A stretch of 64,000 bases of DNA from Raphanus sativus (taxonomy: Eukaryota > Streptophyta > Magnoliopsida > Brassicales > Brassicaceae): positions 4,216,001 to 4,280,000 of the forward strand of contig NC_079514.1 in assembly GCF_000801105.2 (NCBI RefSeq), written 5' to 3'. The notes under the pieces are model-generated. The model saw only the letters and a list, made by a program, of their open reading frames with translations. It was not told where the DNA came from and made no database searches. This document shows, in pieces, positions 35,491 to 46,699 of this stretch; within the stretch, counting starts at the first letter, position 1, and the number at the start of each line of letters is the position of its first letter. Made by a program: the position numbers and the translations under genes.

Positions 35491-38400
35491 AATGCGGATC
35501 CATAATTCTAGGATTTTATGATTTACTAGGTTTATGTATTGATTGTTGAATGCATATCTATTACAATAAAAGAGAATTCACAACCTTTATTCATGTGTAG
35601 TTTTTTAGAAATAGACCCTCACTAAAAATAAACTCTTAATAATATATCATTATAATATATATGAATCAACTCCTATAAATCAAGCTTGGTTAACAAACAC
35701 ATATTCAATCCTTAATAAATTATTCATATTAGATTATAGTAAATCATGTTTGCCACCTGCGAATAGAAATCATAATTTTTTTAGAAAACTTATTCAAGAT
35801 AGCAAAAATTTAAAATGCAATAGTGGTGGTTCACTAGCAACGAAAGTTCAACCCATTCAAACCATCAATACAACAATGAAATCAATTCAATTTATAGTGA
35901 CATTAAGATGATTAATTAAAGAAATAAAATTGTAAGTTGGAATTACAGCAGACTAATAAAATTGTCACGAACTTTCATCAATCATATACGTTTTCTACTA
36001 ATGAAAAGTACTTTATATAGAGAAAGGAAGTAACACATGTGAAAACAAGATTTTTTTGGAAAACAATTACAACAGCTGGTTTGATTAGTTACCAGAATTT
36101 TTTTTTTTAAAAGGTATATATCTTTCCCTGTCGAGACCAAAGCAACGTTTTTTGCTGTCAAAATGCATGAGTCTGGCTTTTGAATTCATCTCCAAATATA
36201 GGAAATATACAGCTGATACATGCATTGAGACTTGAGATCTGACAGCAGATCAATACAAAGTGAAAATTTCACCAATAAATCCCTAAATATTATATCATCT
36301 CAACTTTTAACATAAGAAAAAGTAATTAATTAACTAACCTTGAATGTAAAATCGACAGATGAAGAAGATATATAGAACAACCGTTTGATAGATACAGAAG
36401 ATTATGCGTTTTTTGATTAGCTATTGAAGTTTGTAAACTTCTTTCGGTGAGTATTGAAAAACAGAGAAGATGATGAGATTTTTTTATCACCCGCAAAGGA
36501 CCTTCCACTAGGTAAAAAGTGGTTGGCTTTTTCCAAAAAAAATAGTTAAAGCTCAAATCTGTTAATTAATTAAATGGATTATGTTTATATATAGTCTGTT
36601 TCATAACACATAAAAGTTTTTTTATAGTAAAAATAAATTAAAACTTGCAATAATTTTAAAAACTAATTTTAGATATTGAAATGTTATAACTAAATGATTT
36701 TATGACTTTATCAAAAAACTAAAAAATATTGGGCCACTTTATATGTTTAGAAATATTTTAAAGAAAATATAATTGTTAAATATAAAATCTTGTTCACGTA
36801 CAAATTTCAGTGTATAGCCATTGTTTAACTTATTTAGAAACATAAAATGGCTGTGTCAGATGTTGCCAAATATATTTTTTTTATACTATACACACTACAA
36901 AAATAATCAATAATTCATATACCGACAAAAATAATCAACGATTCATGTACCCGAAAGTTTTATATAATTATGTAACAAATAACATATCAAATAATTGAAA
37001 CTTGATCATGTGACATTTTATATAATCAAAACAAAAGATTTATCCGATCTATTTGTAGATAAAACAAGAAAAATAGTAACCGCATTTTTTTAAAGAATAC
37101 TTGACCCATAGTATATTTTAAAGAATACTTAACCCGTATGTATACTATTTAAATCTTTCAAACTTAACTTTAAAAATATATAGTTCACTGAAAAATGTCT
37201 AGTTAAATTATTTATAAATTTATACACGAAGCTTTAAGTTTAGTTTTTGTTAACTTTGTTATTTTGATAAATGTTTTATTATCTTTGGAAATGATAATAT
37301 TTTAATATTTTCCAAATTCTATTTCTATTTATTTATTCAATAATGAAATACTAATCCAACAAATAAAAAATATATAAGAAGAAACAAACACATGAGAAAT
37401 TTTGAAACAATCTATTTGATGGAGAACAAGTATACTTTAATGCTATTATGTTTGAACAACCTCAAATATACTCGATAATATAAATTTATGAACTAAAAGT
37501 TTAATTTGTTAAAAACTTTCAAAATTTGTGAAATTTTACAATATTATTGGAGGTGACAATAAAAATATTTTACCGATCTTTATATATATTTATAAGTTAA
37601 AAAATGTAATAATGATCCAAAAATATAGAAGAATATACAAATAAATGTGAAAGTTTGAAATAACATATCCAATAAAAAATAAACGGAAAAAATATTTTGT
37701 TTTAAAAAGTGATAGACACATCTCATCTATTATATTAATATATACCGAGATCTAGTGTTTACTTTATTTTTTGTACGTTAGAATGCATATGTTATCTTCT
37801 CCCAAGTAAAATATGGCAAAGCTTAAGCAAAAAAAGAAAAGTAAATATGAGAAAGTCAAACGAGATACCAGTCTTGTTGCTTTGGCCGGCTGACCTTGAA
37901 GTTGAACCCTTAGTAGCGTATCGGTGACCAGTTGAGTAGTTTACATTTTTTCTATTTCTTTACGATCTATTCCTCAAAAGATTTTTGAAAACACTATTTT
38001 TTCTTGTTTTTTTTAATTTAATATTTTACTGACGAAAAATCTACTACACATGTTGGTCACTAATCAGACGAACAATGTAGGGAAAGCCTACCCAAATCAT
38101 ATTGTAAAGCTAAAAACAAATTCCAAAAGAAAAAAGGAGGCTTTTTGGTACTTATATTAAATTAGAATCAATAAGTGAAGTTATGCAATGAGGTTTAGTT
38201 GACATCTGTGGTTGGTTGAGAAGGTCAAGTAGCCGCATTCCATAACTTAAGTTCGCTAACTACAAAGCGACTAACCAACCACAGACTACCACGTAGCTCT
38301 AGTTAACCAAAATCTTAACAACACTACCCTGTCCAAAACCACCCACCTCCCCTCGGAAAAAGACATCTCATATCTCAACACAAACTCTACGTGCAGTGTT

Positions 38401-38590
38401 TTTTTATAGACTTTGAAGTAGTGCTTATTTCATTATAAACTTTGAAAAAAAATCAAAATCATATATGAAAATCTTTAAAATCGTGTCTATATATATTAAT
38501 CGTAAAAAGTATTAATCAAACGTTAACTTTTCAAAATAACACCGTTCAAAATCTAAAAAACTAAAATTTTGTTTCTACTGGGTTTGAATT

Positions 38591-39272
38591 ACTAGAACAC
38601 ATCAGTGAACATCTTGCCACTAGTGCAGAGTAACTTTCTTGTATTTTTTTGATGATGATGGCATATGGATATTCTAATGGACTTTCGACTATCACCTAAA
38701 GACCGTCCTGAAAATCTGAGTTATATGTACGTCAAGAAACCCACCGAAAACATCCAGGAAGGCTGGTAATCACCTCATTTTAATCCACCAGAGTAACTTT
38801 TTTGTATTAGTGGTGTAAACATTAATTTATATGTACGTTTTGATTTTATCAAATAAATCTTATCAATTTTTTATAGTTTTAACAAATATATCTACAATTA
38901 TATATAAAGTGAAAAACAATTTAGATATATTGTAATATTATAAAAATGAAATATTAAGTCAAATTTAACTTATAAATGTTACTCTATGGACATAATTTTT
39001 TTTTTAAATTTTACATATATTTAATTTTTAATAATAATATAACATTAAATATTTAAAGAAATATTAATTAAACTAAATTTATTAAAGAAGGTTTCAAAAA
39101 ATTTATTTAAATGCATAAATAATTTATATATTTATTTGATAATATTAAAAAATAAATGGCTTGATGATATTTATTTGATAAAATAAAATATATATATAAA
39201 CTAATGTTTACATTACTAGTACAAAAGATGGCTTTAGTATGGTCGTTGAAATATTCACTGATGTGTTTCAGT
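38591..39272. mobile_element. Nested foldback (MITE-like) elements
   Basis: Outer inverted repeats: ACTAGAACACATCAGTGAAC at 38591-38610 matches the reverse complement of the sequence ending at 39272 (ACTGAAACACATCAGTGAAT). Inside it, a second pair about 30 bp long lies at 38799-38829 and 39197-39226 (TTTGTATTAGTGGTGTAAAC versus TTTGTACTAGTAATGTAAAC). No coding capacity. The inner element appears to have inserted into the outer one. Confidence 0.55.
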
Positions 39273-39706
39273 GTTTTAGTTTGATCTCGGTTATAACAAA
39301 TTTTTAAATCTAAAATCTAAAATAACAATGTTTTGATAAACTAAAGGTTAATTAATATATATATAAATACGATTTTGAGAATTAAATAAAAATGTAATAT
39401 TTAAATTAAATTAAATTTTTAATTTTTGTTTTTAAATTCATGATGAAAGAAGCATAACCACGTAAAATCCACGAAAGTCCACGGACTGACTCCTTCAAGG
39501 GTCTTCCCCATCCCCCGGTGGACTAACTCCATCCAAACTTTAAGTTCAAATGGGCTAACTTTATTTTCTAGTTAAGGTCCGTTATTATTAACTCTTTACA
39601 TTTAGTTAATCAACCGTTGTTACTAAAGATTGTCGAGGTCCAGGTAGCAATTTGGTTCAACCACGTCGAAATGGCCTTTTTGTTTTCCATACACAGTATA
39701 TATAAA

Positions 39707-39733
39707 CTAAGTGTTTTGCCCGAAGTCGCGGGC
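39707..39733 (-). mobile_element. Degenerate Helitron-like 3' terminus
   Basis: On the minus strand a hairpin (GCCCG/CGGGC, 39718-39733) is followed by AAAACACTTAGT. This resembles the Helitron 3' end at 6835-6862 but with TTAG instead of CTAG. The matching 5' end is not certain, so the element length is unknown. Confidence 0.4.
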
Positions 39734-40623
39734 TTAATAATTTTAAAAATTACTAAATAAATATACTATCAATTCGAGAATCATTAAAATAAATTATTTT
39801 CATCTCTTTGATATATTTAAAAATTAATTAAATATTAATTTATATAAAATAAACTTTTTATTTTAATAAGATTGTTTTTTTATGTAAATTTTTTGAAAAT
39901 ATTCATATATACATAAAAATATATACATGTATTTATATTTATTTTTAGATCATATAATATATAATTTTTTAGATAATGATGAGAATCAAATTAATGAAAT
40001 TCATTTTTAATTTGCGAGTAATTCTATATTAACAAATATAATCTAATTATTTATTAAAGGTAATGAAGATTTTAAACGCTCTAATTTTTAACGTGAGAGA
40101 AGGAAAATCGATTTGAAAATAGTAGTATAAACTAATTGTTCCTTCTTCAGTTATATAAAATTAATAATTTTTCTTGATTAATCTTTAATTATGTGTTTTC
40201 TGTTTTTTTTTTTTAATTTTAACTTATTATTATTAAATAATAATTTCAGATAACAACACAATATATATAAAATGATCTTTTATGTTTAAAATATATATAT
40301 TAGGTTTCAAATAATTCTTTTATTATTATAATTTTAGTCAGTTATTTTATTAAAACCATTTAAATTTGTTTTTATCATATAGTTAATTTATATATTTTAA
40401 TCACTTATTTTATTAAAATCATTTAAATCCTACGTTAGACCTTGTAATTACCAACTCTCTTAGCCTATCAAAACTCTTTATAAACCTAAGTAAGACTTAA
40501 TTACATTACGAATATAAATGCACTAGGCTGAAAATTTAATCCTTCAATAAAATGTCTTAAATACGATGTCTTTTTTGGATCAAATATACGATTTCTTTTT
40601 AAGTTCACATGTTCGTGTGTATA

Positions 40624-40674
40624 ACTAGCCATCATTGGGGTCGACAAAAGAAAAAAAAACTAGACCATCATTGG
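40624..40674 (+). repeat. Micro-insertion with imperfect 15-bp target duplication
   Basis: ACTAGCCATCATTGG (40624-40638) recurs as ACTAGACCATCATTGG (to 40674), one extra base. The insert is GGTCGACAAAAG plus A's (about 20 nt). Confidence 0.55.
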
Positions 40675-41990
40675 TGCATCTATTAACACTTTTTGTTTTT
40701 TTTTTTTCTCTTTTCGGTTCGGTTAAGAAACTGCTCTTTTATCTCTTGTTTAAAAGATAGTTCATACATCTTTTTAATTAAAATATAAAAAAAAACTAAA
40801 ACCATAACCGAAATTAAGAACACCAGTTAAGAAATTAGGGTTAACGATGGTCGTGTGGTACCAGACTACCAGCCAAAAGCTCCACCCTGAGATATTTATT
40901 GGCGTAGATATGCTGTCTCTTAAGAATTCTAAGAGCATTTTCAAAAACACTTTTTATTTTAAAAAATTTCAAATTTTATATTTAAAATTTTAAATTAGTC
41001 TTTTCCAAAAATAAAACTTCAAAACTAACTTAAAAATATTTGTATTTTACACTATGGTACTTATATTTATGATACTTAATTTAAATTTATAAAATTTTAT
41101 AAATAAATAGCACATATATAAATATGTTATAGAAATATTATTTAATAAAATGATACAGTAAAATATATAATTTTACATAGAAATACAAAATTATATAAAA
41201 CTATTTTCGTAATACTTCCATATATGATTTATTATTGCATTTGTTAATTTTCTTTTCTAATATTGTTGTTATCTAAATCTAGTTTTAAATAAAACTTATT
41301 TTAAAGTTTTTTATTTAATTATATTTCTAAAAAAATAAAATTAATAAAGCAAATTTGAAATATTTATGAGTTAAATTTTTAAAAGGATTAAAAAGATTAA
41401 ATGACAAAATATTAAGAATTATAAATATAATATGTAAATATAATAACCAAAATGCATGAAAAATATGAAACTTCAAATTGAAGATTGAATTGTGACACTC
41501 TATATTGTGAAGTTTTTATACTCATCATATTGAAATTATAGAATGTTTTCTGGAAATGTTTAAAACAGTGTATTCTTTGTTTACAATCCTTCGTGAAAAC
41601 TTTAAGACGAAAATTAATAAGTGAGATCTATGACGGACACTAATAGATTTGTGAGAGTGAAAGTTAGAGCTATTCAAAGAACATGCAACAGATAGGCTTA
41701 CACTTTAGCAAGGAAAGCAAGCACGATCAACAAGAGCTTCAGATTGTTTCTAAAGTGGCAAATTCATTTAGTGGGAGACGCTTTAAAAAAGACTACATAG
41801 GCCCATATAAGTGGCGGTCCACATCGAATAGACAACTGGGACTTGGCCTATTTTAGATGCAATGCAACTATCTGAACGTAATCCAAAGGGCTTTCTAGGT
41901 TCATTTACTATGTTCATTAAATCATGAAATATCAAACCCACTCAGTCATATTAAAGTTCGTAACTCACAGCTAACAATAAATTGTATCTA

Positions 41991-42024
41991 TCTAATCTAT
42001 TAAAGGGGAAGTACAAATAGTATT
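41991..42024 (+). mobile_element. Helitron 5' terminus running into the gap
   Basis: TCTAATCTATTAAAGGGGAA, preceded by A, is a typical Brassicaceae Helitron 5' end on the plus strand. The rest of the element would lie in the gap. This would explain why the assembly broke here. Confidence 0.5.
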
Positions 42025-42124
42025 NNNNNNNNNNNNNNNNNNNNNNNNNNNNNNNNNNNNNNNNNNNNNNNNNNNNNNNNNNNNNNNNNNNNNNNNNNNN
42101 NNNNNNNNNNNNNNNNNNNNNNNN
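42025..42124. other. Assembly gap, 100 N
   Basis: Exactly 100 N, size unknown. It hides the 5' half of DTX35 and probably most of a Helitron, and it is the place where the gene order switches from the AT4G26xxx to the AT4G25xxx series. Confidence 0.95.
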
Positions 42125-43260
42125 TTTTAAAGAGATTTGGGCTTTTGTTAGACTCTCTATCGCATCTGCTGTTATGCTTTGTCTTGAGCTTTGGTATATG
42201 ATGAGTATCATTGTCCTTACCGGTCGCCTTGACAACGCTGTCATCGCTGTTGATTCTCTTTCTATATGGTGAGTCGCTTTCACCAACTATGCCTTGTATC
42301 CCTCCTCACGGCTTGATTTGAAATCTTTTGGCATTTCAGCATGAATGTTAATGGCCTGGAGGCTATGTTGTTCATTGGAATAAACGCTGCTATAAGGTAA
42401 CCACAAGACATTGTTTTAGCTGGCTATATTAGACTTATGGAAACTCATGTGTTGTCTACTTTGTGTTAGTGTCCGTGTCTCTAATGAGCTTGGGTTAGGC
42501 CGTCCACGAGCAGCTAAATACTCTGTTTATGTCGCGGTGTTACAGTCTCTACTGATCGGTCTTGTCTTTATGGTGGCTATCATCATAGCCAGAGACCGTT
42601 TTGCTATCATTTACACAGCAGCGAAGTTCTACAACGCGCAGTGTCTAAGCTAGCTTATCTTCTTGGTATAACCATGGGTTCTCAACAGCGTGCAGCCAGT
42701 TATTTCCGGTAACACAATAATATCTTCTCTTCCAGAGGTTTTCATCACATCATAGATAACCGTCTCTTGGATTTTATTCATCTTGTTTAGGTGTGGCTAT
42801 TGGAGGTGGTTGGCAAGGTTTAGTGGCTTATATCACTTTGGGTTGTTACTACATTTTTGGCCTTCCCTTTGGGTATCTTCTTGGTTACAAAGCAAACTTG
42901 GGAGTGATGGTAAGTAAAAACATGCTTAAAATCCACTGAAGTAGTGAAACCTTTTAAGTCCATTAATAGTGATTATTTTTTTTTTATAATGTTTTCAGGG
43001 ACTTTGGGCTGGAATGATAGCAGGAACAACTCTTCAAACATTGTTACTAATGGTTGTTCTGTACAAGACAAACTGGAATAAAGAGGTAAGAAACTAAACT
43101 AAGACACAAAAACCATATCCATATACACTTGTTGATTGAGATCCATTAAACTATCTATAATAGTAACAAAAATAACTGTGATGAAAAGGTGGAGGAGACT
43201 ATGGAACGCATGAAGAAGTGGGGAGGGAGTGAAACTACATCAAAGGATGTAATTGCATGA
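42125..43260 (+). pseudogene. DTX35: DTX35 MATE transporter, 5' half missing, two frameshifts
   Basis: Exons 42125-42268 (cut by the gap), 42340-42396, 42470-42708, 42791-42909, 42999-43085 and 43189-43260 match the C-terminal half of Arabidopsis DTX35 (AT4G25640): FKEIWAFVRLSIASAVMLCL, AMLFIGINAAISVRVSNELG, VAIGGGWQGLVAYITLG, YKTNWNKE and the end MKKWGGSETTSKDVIA. DTX35 is a vacuolar MATE exporter linked to flavonoids and pollen fertility. Exon 3 has a one-base deletion near 42617 (frame runs to a stop at 42651) and a compensating extra G near 42676-42678. These could be true lesions, but nearby genes show the same kind of indel, so sequence error is likely. Called pseudogene only as read. 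Confidence 0.85.
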
Positions 43261-43689
43261 TTATGTGGTTTCTGTTTGTTTAGCTTTGAAAATGAATACG
43301 TAGCTTATCTTCTTTTTTGTTTTGTCTTCTCTCATTGGTTTGGTAACTTTATTAGGCTCTAGAAACTGTTCAACTAGTGAAGTAACAAAACGGTGGTTTT
43401 GTTATTTTCTTCCAAATGAAAAGAAAATGCAACTGAAACCATACCAACTTTATGAATGTATTCCAAATGTCAAGTACATTTGCTCTTGTGACTTAAATGT
43501 ACTATCAACCAACTTATTTAAAAATGTCACAAGAATTCAAGCGGCCCTGTACTAACATTCAAGACTTGTACAGTTGTACTTTTCCAACAAATGATTTGCT
43601 TACGGAATCGTTTAATTTTCCTTTTGCTTATTGTTGTGTGAAATAATTCAAATAGATAATATATGGTTTCAACTATCATGTAACAAGAA

Positions 43690-43772
43690 GTCAGATGGCC
43701 GAGTGGTCTAAGGCGCCAGACTCAAGTTCTGGTCTTCGAAAGAGGGCGTGGGTTCAAATCCCACTTCTGACA
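43690..43772 (+). tRNA. tRNA-Leu (CAA), acceptor stem one base short
   Basis: Cloverleaf parts are clear: anticodon stem CCAGA/TCTGG with loop CTCAAGT (anticodon CAA, decoding UUG), type II variable arm, T-arm GTGGG TTCAAAT CCCAC, 3' acceptor strand TTCTGAC plus discriminator A. The 5' acceptor strand is GTCAGA before T8-G9-GCC, i.e. six bases against seven on the 3' side. Either the gene is a weak copy or one base is missing from the sequence. Arabidopsis also has a tRNA between DTX35 and FIB2, so position is conserved. Confidence 0.9.
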
Positions 43773-44483
43773 GTATTTTGAATTTTTAAATTAAGTTTGA
43801 AAACTAGTGCTAAAACATCCTTAACTAATGCCAACATAATAGTTTACATGTAGGTAGAGCATGTAGAACTGCAGCTGCTGCAAGAAAGCTCACAAATATC
43901 TCAATGCCCTTGAGACAACTTGAGAGTACTTCCCGTCTGGAGTCTTGTACTGTTTTGGTGTTTGCAACAATTGTCATAGGTTGTCGACGATCTCAGCTGC
44001 AGATAACTCACCAGCCCTCTTGAAGTAATCTCGTATATGTTACGGAGTAATAATGGCCGAGGCGAAGCAAATCCTAATGTCTTTTATGTGGCGAGAACGG
44101 AGCGGAGCTCAAGTCGACTTGTAGTATTTAGTGATTTTTAGCAATCAACAAAATCAGAGCTCATGGAGACTTTGTATTGTTTCCAAATTCAAGAATCTCT
44201 CACTCATATTTTGCCAGATATTTTTCAATCTTACCGATGACATTCATCACCAAGAGGATGAAAGTTGGGCTAACATCATACATTATATAATTAATATTTT
44301 CAAACTAAAGAGCTTTGTAAGTTGAGACATTGAAGTAAACAAGATTCAAAATGATTACAAACTTAAATAAAACCTAAAAAGCCTTTGGAGATTATGAAAG
44401 AGAGAAGAGAGAGGCAAAATCTGAGGAACTGTGAAAAGAGTAAAACAAATCCAAAAACAAAACAAGGAATGTTCTGAATTTTT
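43773..44483. other. Intergenic, tRNA to FIB2 3' end
   Basis: About 700 bp. The last ~150 bp probably hold the FIB2 3' UTR. No other gene is supported. Confidence 0.5.
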
Positions 44484-46447
44484 CTAAGCAGCAGTAACAG
44501 CCTTGGCCTTCTTAGGCGCACGGTAGGGTACCACGACACAGGCATGGTCACGCTAAATGGCTCAAGCGTCACCTGCTCTGCTGGCTTGAACTGCTCCTGT
44601 TGCAGCTTCTTCACTTCGCTCTGAAACACTGCTTCTGCTGGAACTGTTGAGTCAATACAGTTAGCCTGCCAAAAAAAAAAAACATGTTTACTAAAATCTT
44701 TGGTGTGAATGAACGTTCGAAGTTTTACATAAATGAATGTCTTGGAATGCTACTAACCTTGATTGAGATAACAAAGTGACCTCCTGTTTTGAGGAAGAAG
44801 CTTGAGTTCAAAGCCACGATCCTAGCCTATTTAAGAGGTTTATTTAAGAACACAACACACACATGTAAATATATTAATTATGTTAGAACTCTTGAAATAA
44901 AAAAAAATGACATTACAAACTTTGAACAAGAAAAGCTGAATGGCAACAGAAATTTGGCGCTCCAATCAAATTATCAAATCAAAATACTAATATGCTAAAA
45001 TATGTTTGATTTAGTCACAACAGGAAAAAAACAAAACCGATTTTGAATTTGTATTTTTCAAAAAAATATAGATATTTTGTTTGAAAAACAAAAATGGAAT
45101 ATGCATAATGCACAAAAACTAAATTCTGAAGAATAGAGAACAAGATGTTCTTAAGCATCAGAAACTTGGAGTTTGCATCATCCATGATGATCTGAAGGGA
45201 ATCCAAGTAAGCTCATCATTTGCTATCATCAGAACACCGTTTTAAAAAGCAATGCACAAATACAATGCGATATAGCAAAAGTTTTTAAAGCAATTTTTAA
45301 ATAGCATCAGATCATTCCGAGTGTAATATATAATAAAGAAGCAAACCTGATCTGGCTGAGCAACATCAGCGAAGATAACATCAACCATGCCAACGATCAT
45401 TCTGTATTTAGCAGGGTGTCTAGCATCTTCAATGATAGGAATAATATTAGTTCTCTTCTTAGCCATGTTCACCAAGTCTCTACCACTTCTGTGAGAAAAC
45501 TCAACAGCGTAAACGCATCCCTCCTACAAAATTACAAAGCCAGCAGTAAAGCAACACATCTAGACATGTAAGAATTAATACTTCTAACGGCTAAATTTTT
45601 CTTACAGATCCAACAAGATCAGATACATGGGATACTGTAGTTCCAGAAGCAGCACCAAGGTATAGAACTTTAGCACCAGGTTTCTACATTGAAACATAAA
45701 CAACCAATACATGACAACACTTCCCACAGGCATCAGGATAGATAAGATTTAAACAAGAATGAGACTTACAATATAAATGTTATCAACACCACGAGAATAG
45801 CAGCGGCCAACTTAGAACGGAAAGGATTCCACACTCTGTATTCAGTCTTAGTTCCATCTTCATTCTGTAGATTCAATGACAAGCCAATTAAGACTTTCAT
45901 CTAAAAGAGGTAAACAAACAAACAAACAAAAATTCAAGTCAATCTACCTGAACAGAGATTCTCTTCTCGTTGTAAACAGCTTCACCAGGGACCAAGTTCT
46001 TAGTGACAAGAGCTTCTTCTTTACCCTTTGCAATGAACACTCCAGCGTGTCTGTGTGGCTCCCACAATCACTTTGCTGCCTCCCTTCATTCCTCCACGTC
46101 CTCTAGGTGCTCCTCTTCCGCGAGGACGCTCTGCTCTACCTCTTCCTCTCATGCCTCTGCCGCGTCCACGGTGTCCAAACCTCTTCCTCCTCCTCCTCTA
46201 CCTCCACCTCCACCACTGAACCCACCACCACCACCACGTCCTGAACACAAAACAACATTAAAGCAGAGACTCAATATCCTCAATACCCAATAGATATTAG
46301 AGCTAAAGGTAACAACATTGATATTCAGTTTTTCTAAACACAATAAGTTCCAACAAAACTAACAGATAACTAGCTATTGTTACGATGGAGACCAAACATA
46401 AAAAGCGGCGGCTAGGGTTTCTTACCACCAGTTAGAGGAGGTCTCAT
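44484..46447 (-). CDS. FIB2: Fibrillarin 2, reading frame broken by four indels
   Basis: Seven exons: 46426-46447 (MRPPLTG), 45948-46240 (GAR domain and start of the methyltransferase), 45770-45864, 45606-45683, 45347-45523, 44758-44826 and 44484-44665. It shows the Gly/Arg-rich domain, [20 protein letters not shown] (SAM-binding), [28 protein letters not shown] and EQVTLEPF. Fibrillarin is the 2'-O-methyltransferase of box C/D snoRNPs in the nucleolus. Single-base lesions: T missing near 46176, extra G near 46062, G missing near 45792, G missing near 44554. Each restores a conserved frame if corrected, so sequence error is likelier than decay. Intron 5 hosts a snoRNA, as in Arabidopsis. Confidence 0.9.
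45154..45224 (-). ncRNA. Box C/D snoRNA (U60-type) in FIB2 intron 5
   Basis: On the minus strand a 71-nt unit has terminal stem AGCA/TGCT, box C ATGATGA (45213-45219), an internal C'-like GATGATG, and box D CTGA (45158-45161). Possible guide sequences lie just upstream of D (AAACTCCAAGTTT) and upstream of an imperfect D' (TTACTTGGATTCCCTT). Arabidopsis FIB1 and FIB2 are known to carry a U60 snoRNA in their fifth intron, so the position agrees. The rRNA target site was not worked out. Confidence 0.75.
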
Positions 46448-46561
46448 GTTTGCTTGAGAAGGAAGAAACGGCGACTTAGCGAGAAGAGTTTCAAGGAGAG
46501 TTAATGACGTCGTAAGCAATTAAGCTGTCGCATGCGATCAGTGTTTTTATAAAAGTGCGCC

Positions 46562-46666
46562 TAGGGTTTTAGATGAGGGTTTACTTGCTGCAGTTGATTA
46601 TTGTTATTTACACATATACCCTTACACCATGTTTGGGCCTTGCCTTAAGCTCATTATATTTGGGCC
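46562..46666 (-). promoter_or_regulatory. Telo-box and site II elements upstream of FIB2
   Basis: Upstream of the FIB2 start, a telo-box core (AAACCCTA on the minus strand, 46562-46569; another near 46412-46420 inside intron 1) and two site II motifs (TGGGCC at 46634-46639 and 46661-46666; GGCCCA on the minus strand) occur within about 220 bp of the start codon. This pairing is typical of ribosome-biogenesis and cell-growth genes in plants. Confidence 0.55.
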
Positions 46667-46699
46667 TTAATCTCATAGTTCAGGCCTTAATATGAAGCA

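Larger units (their letters stand above)
35491..42024. other. AT-rich transposon-debris region without genes
   Basis: About 6.5 kb, mostly over 70% A+T, with no host gene that I can support. Recognisable pieces are listed separately: a nested foldback element at 38591-39272, Helitron-like termini near 39711 and 41991, and a micro-insertion at 40624-40674. A small imperfect foldback built on CTGTGGTTGGTT/AACCAACCACAG lies at about 38208-38285. Confidence 0.6.
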
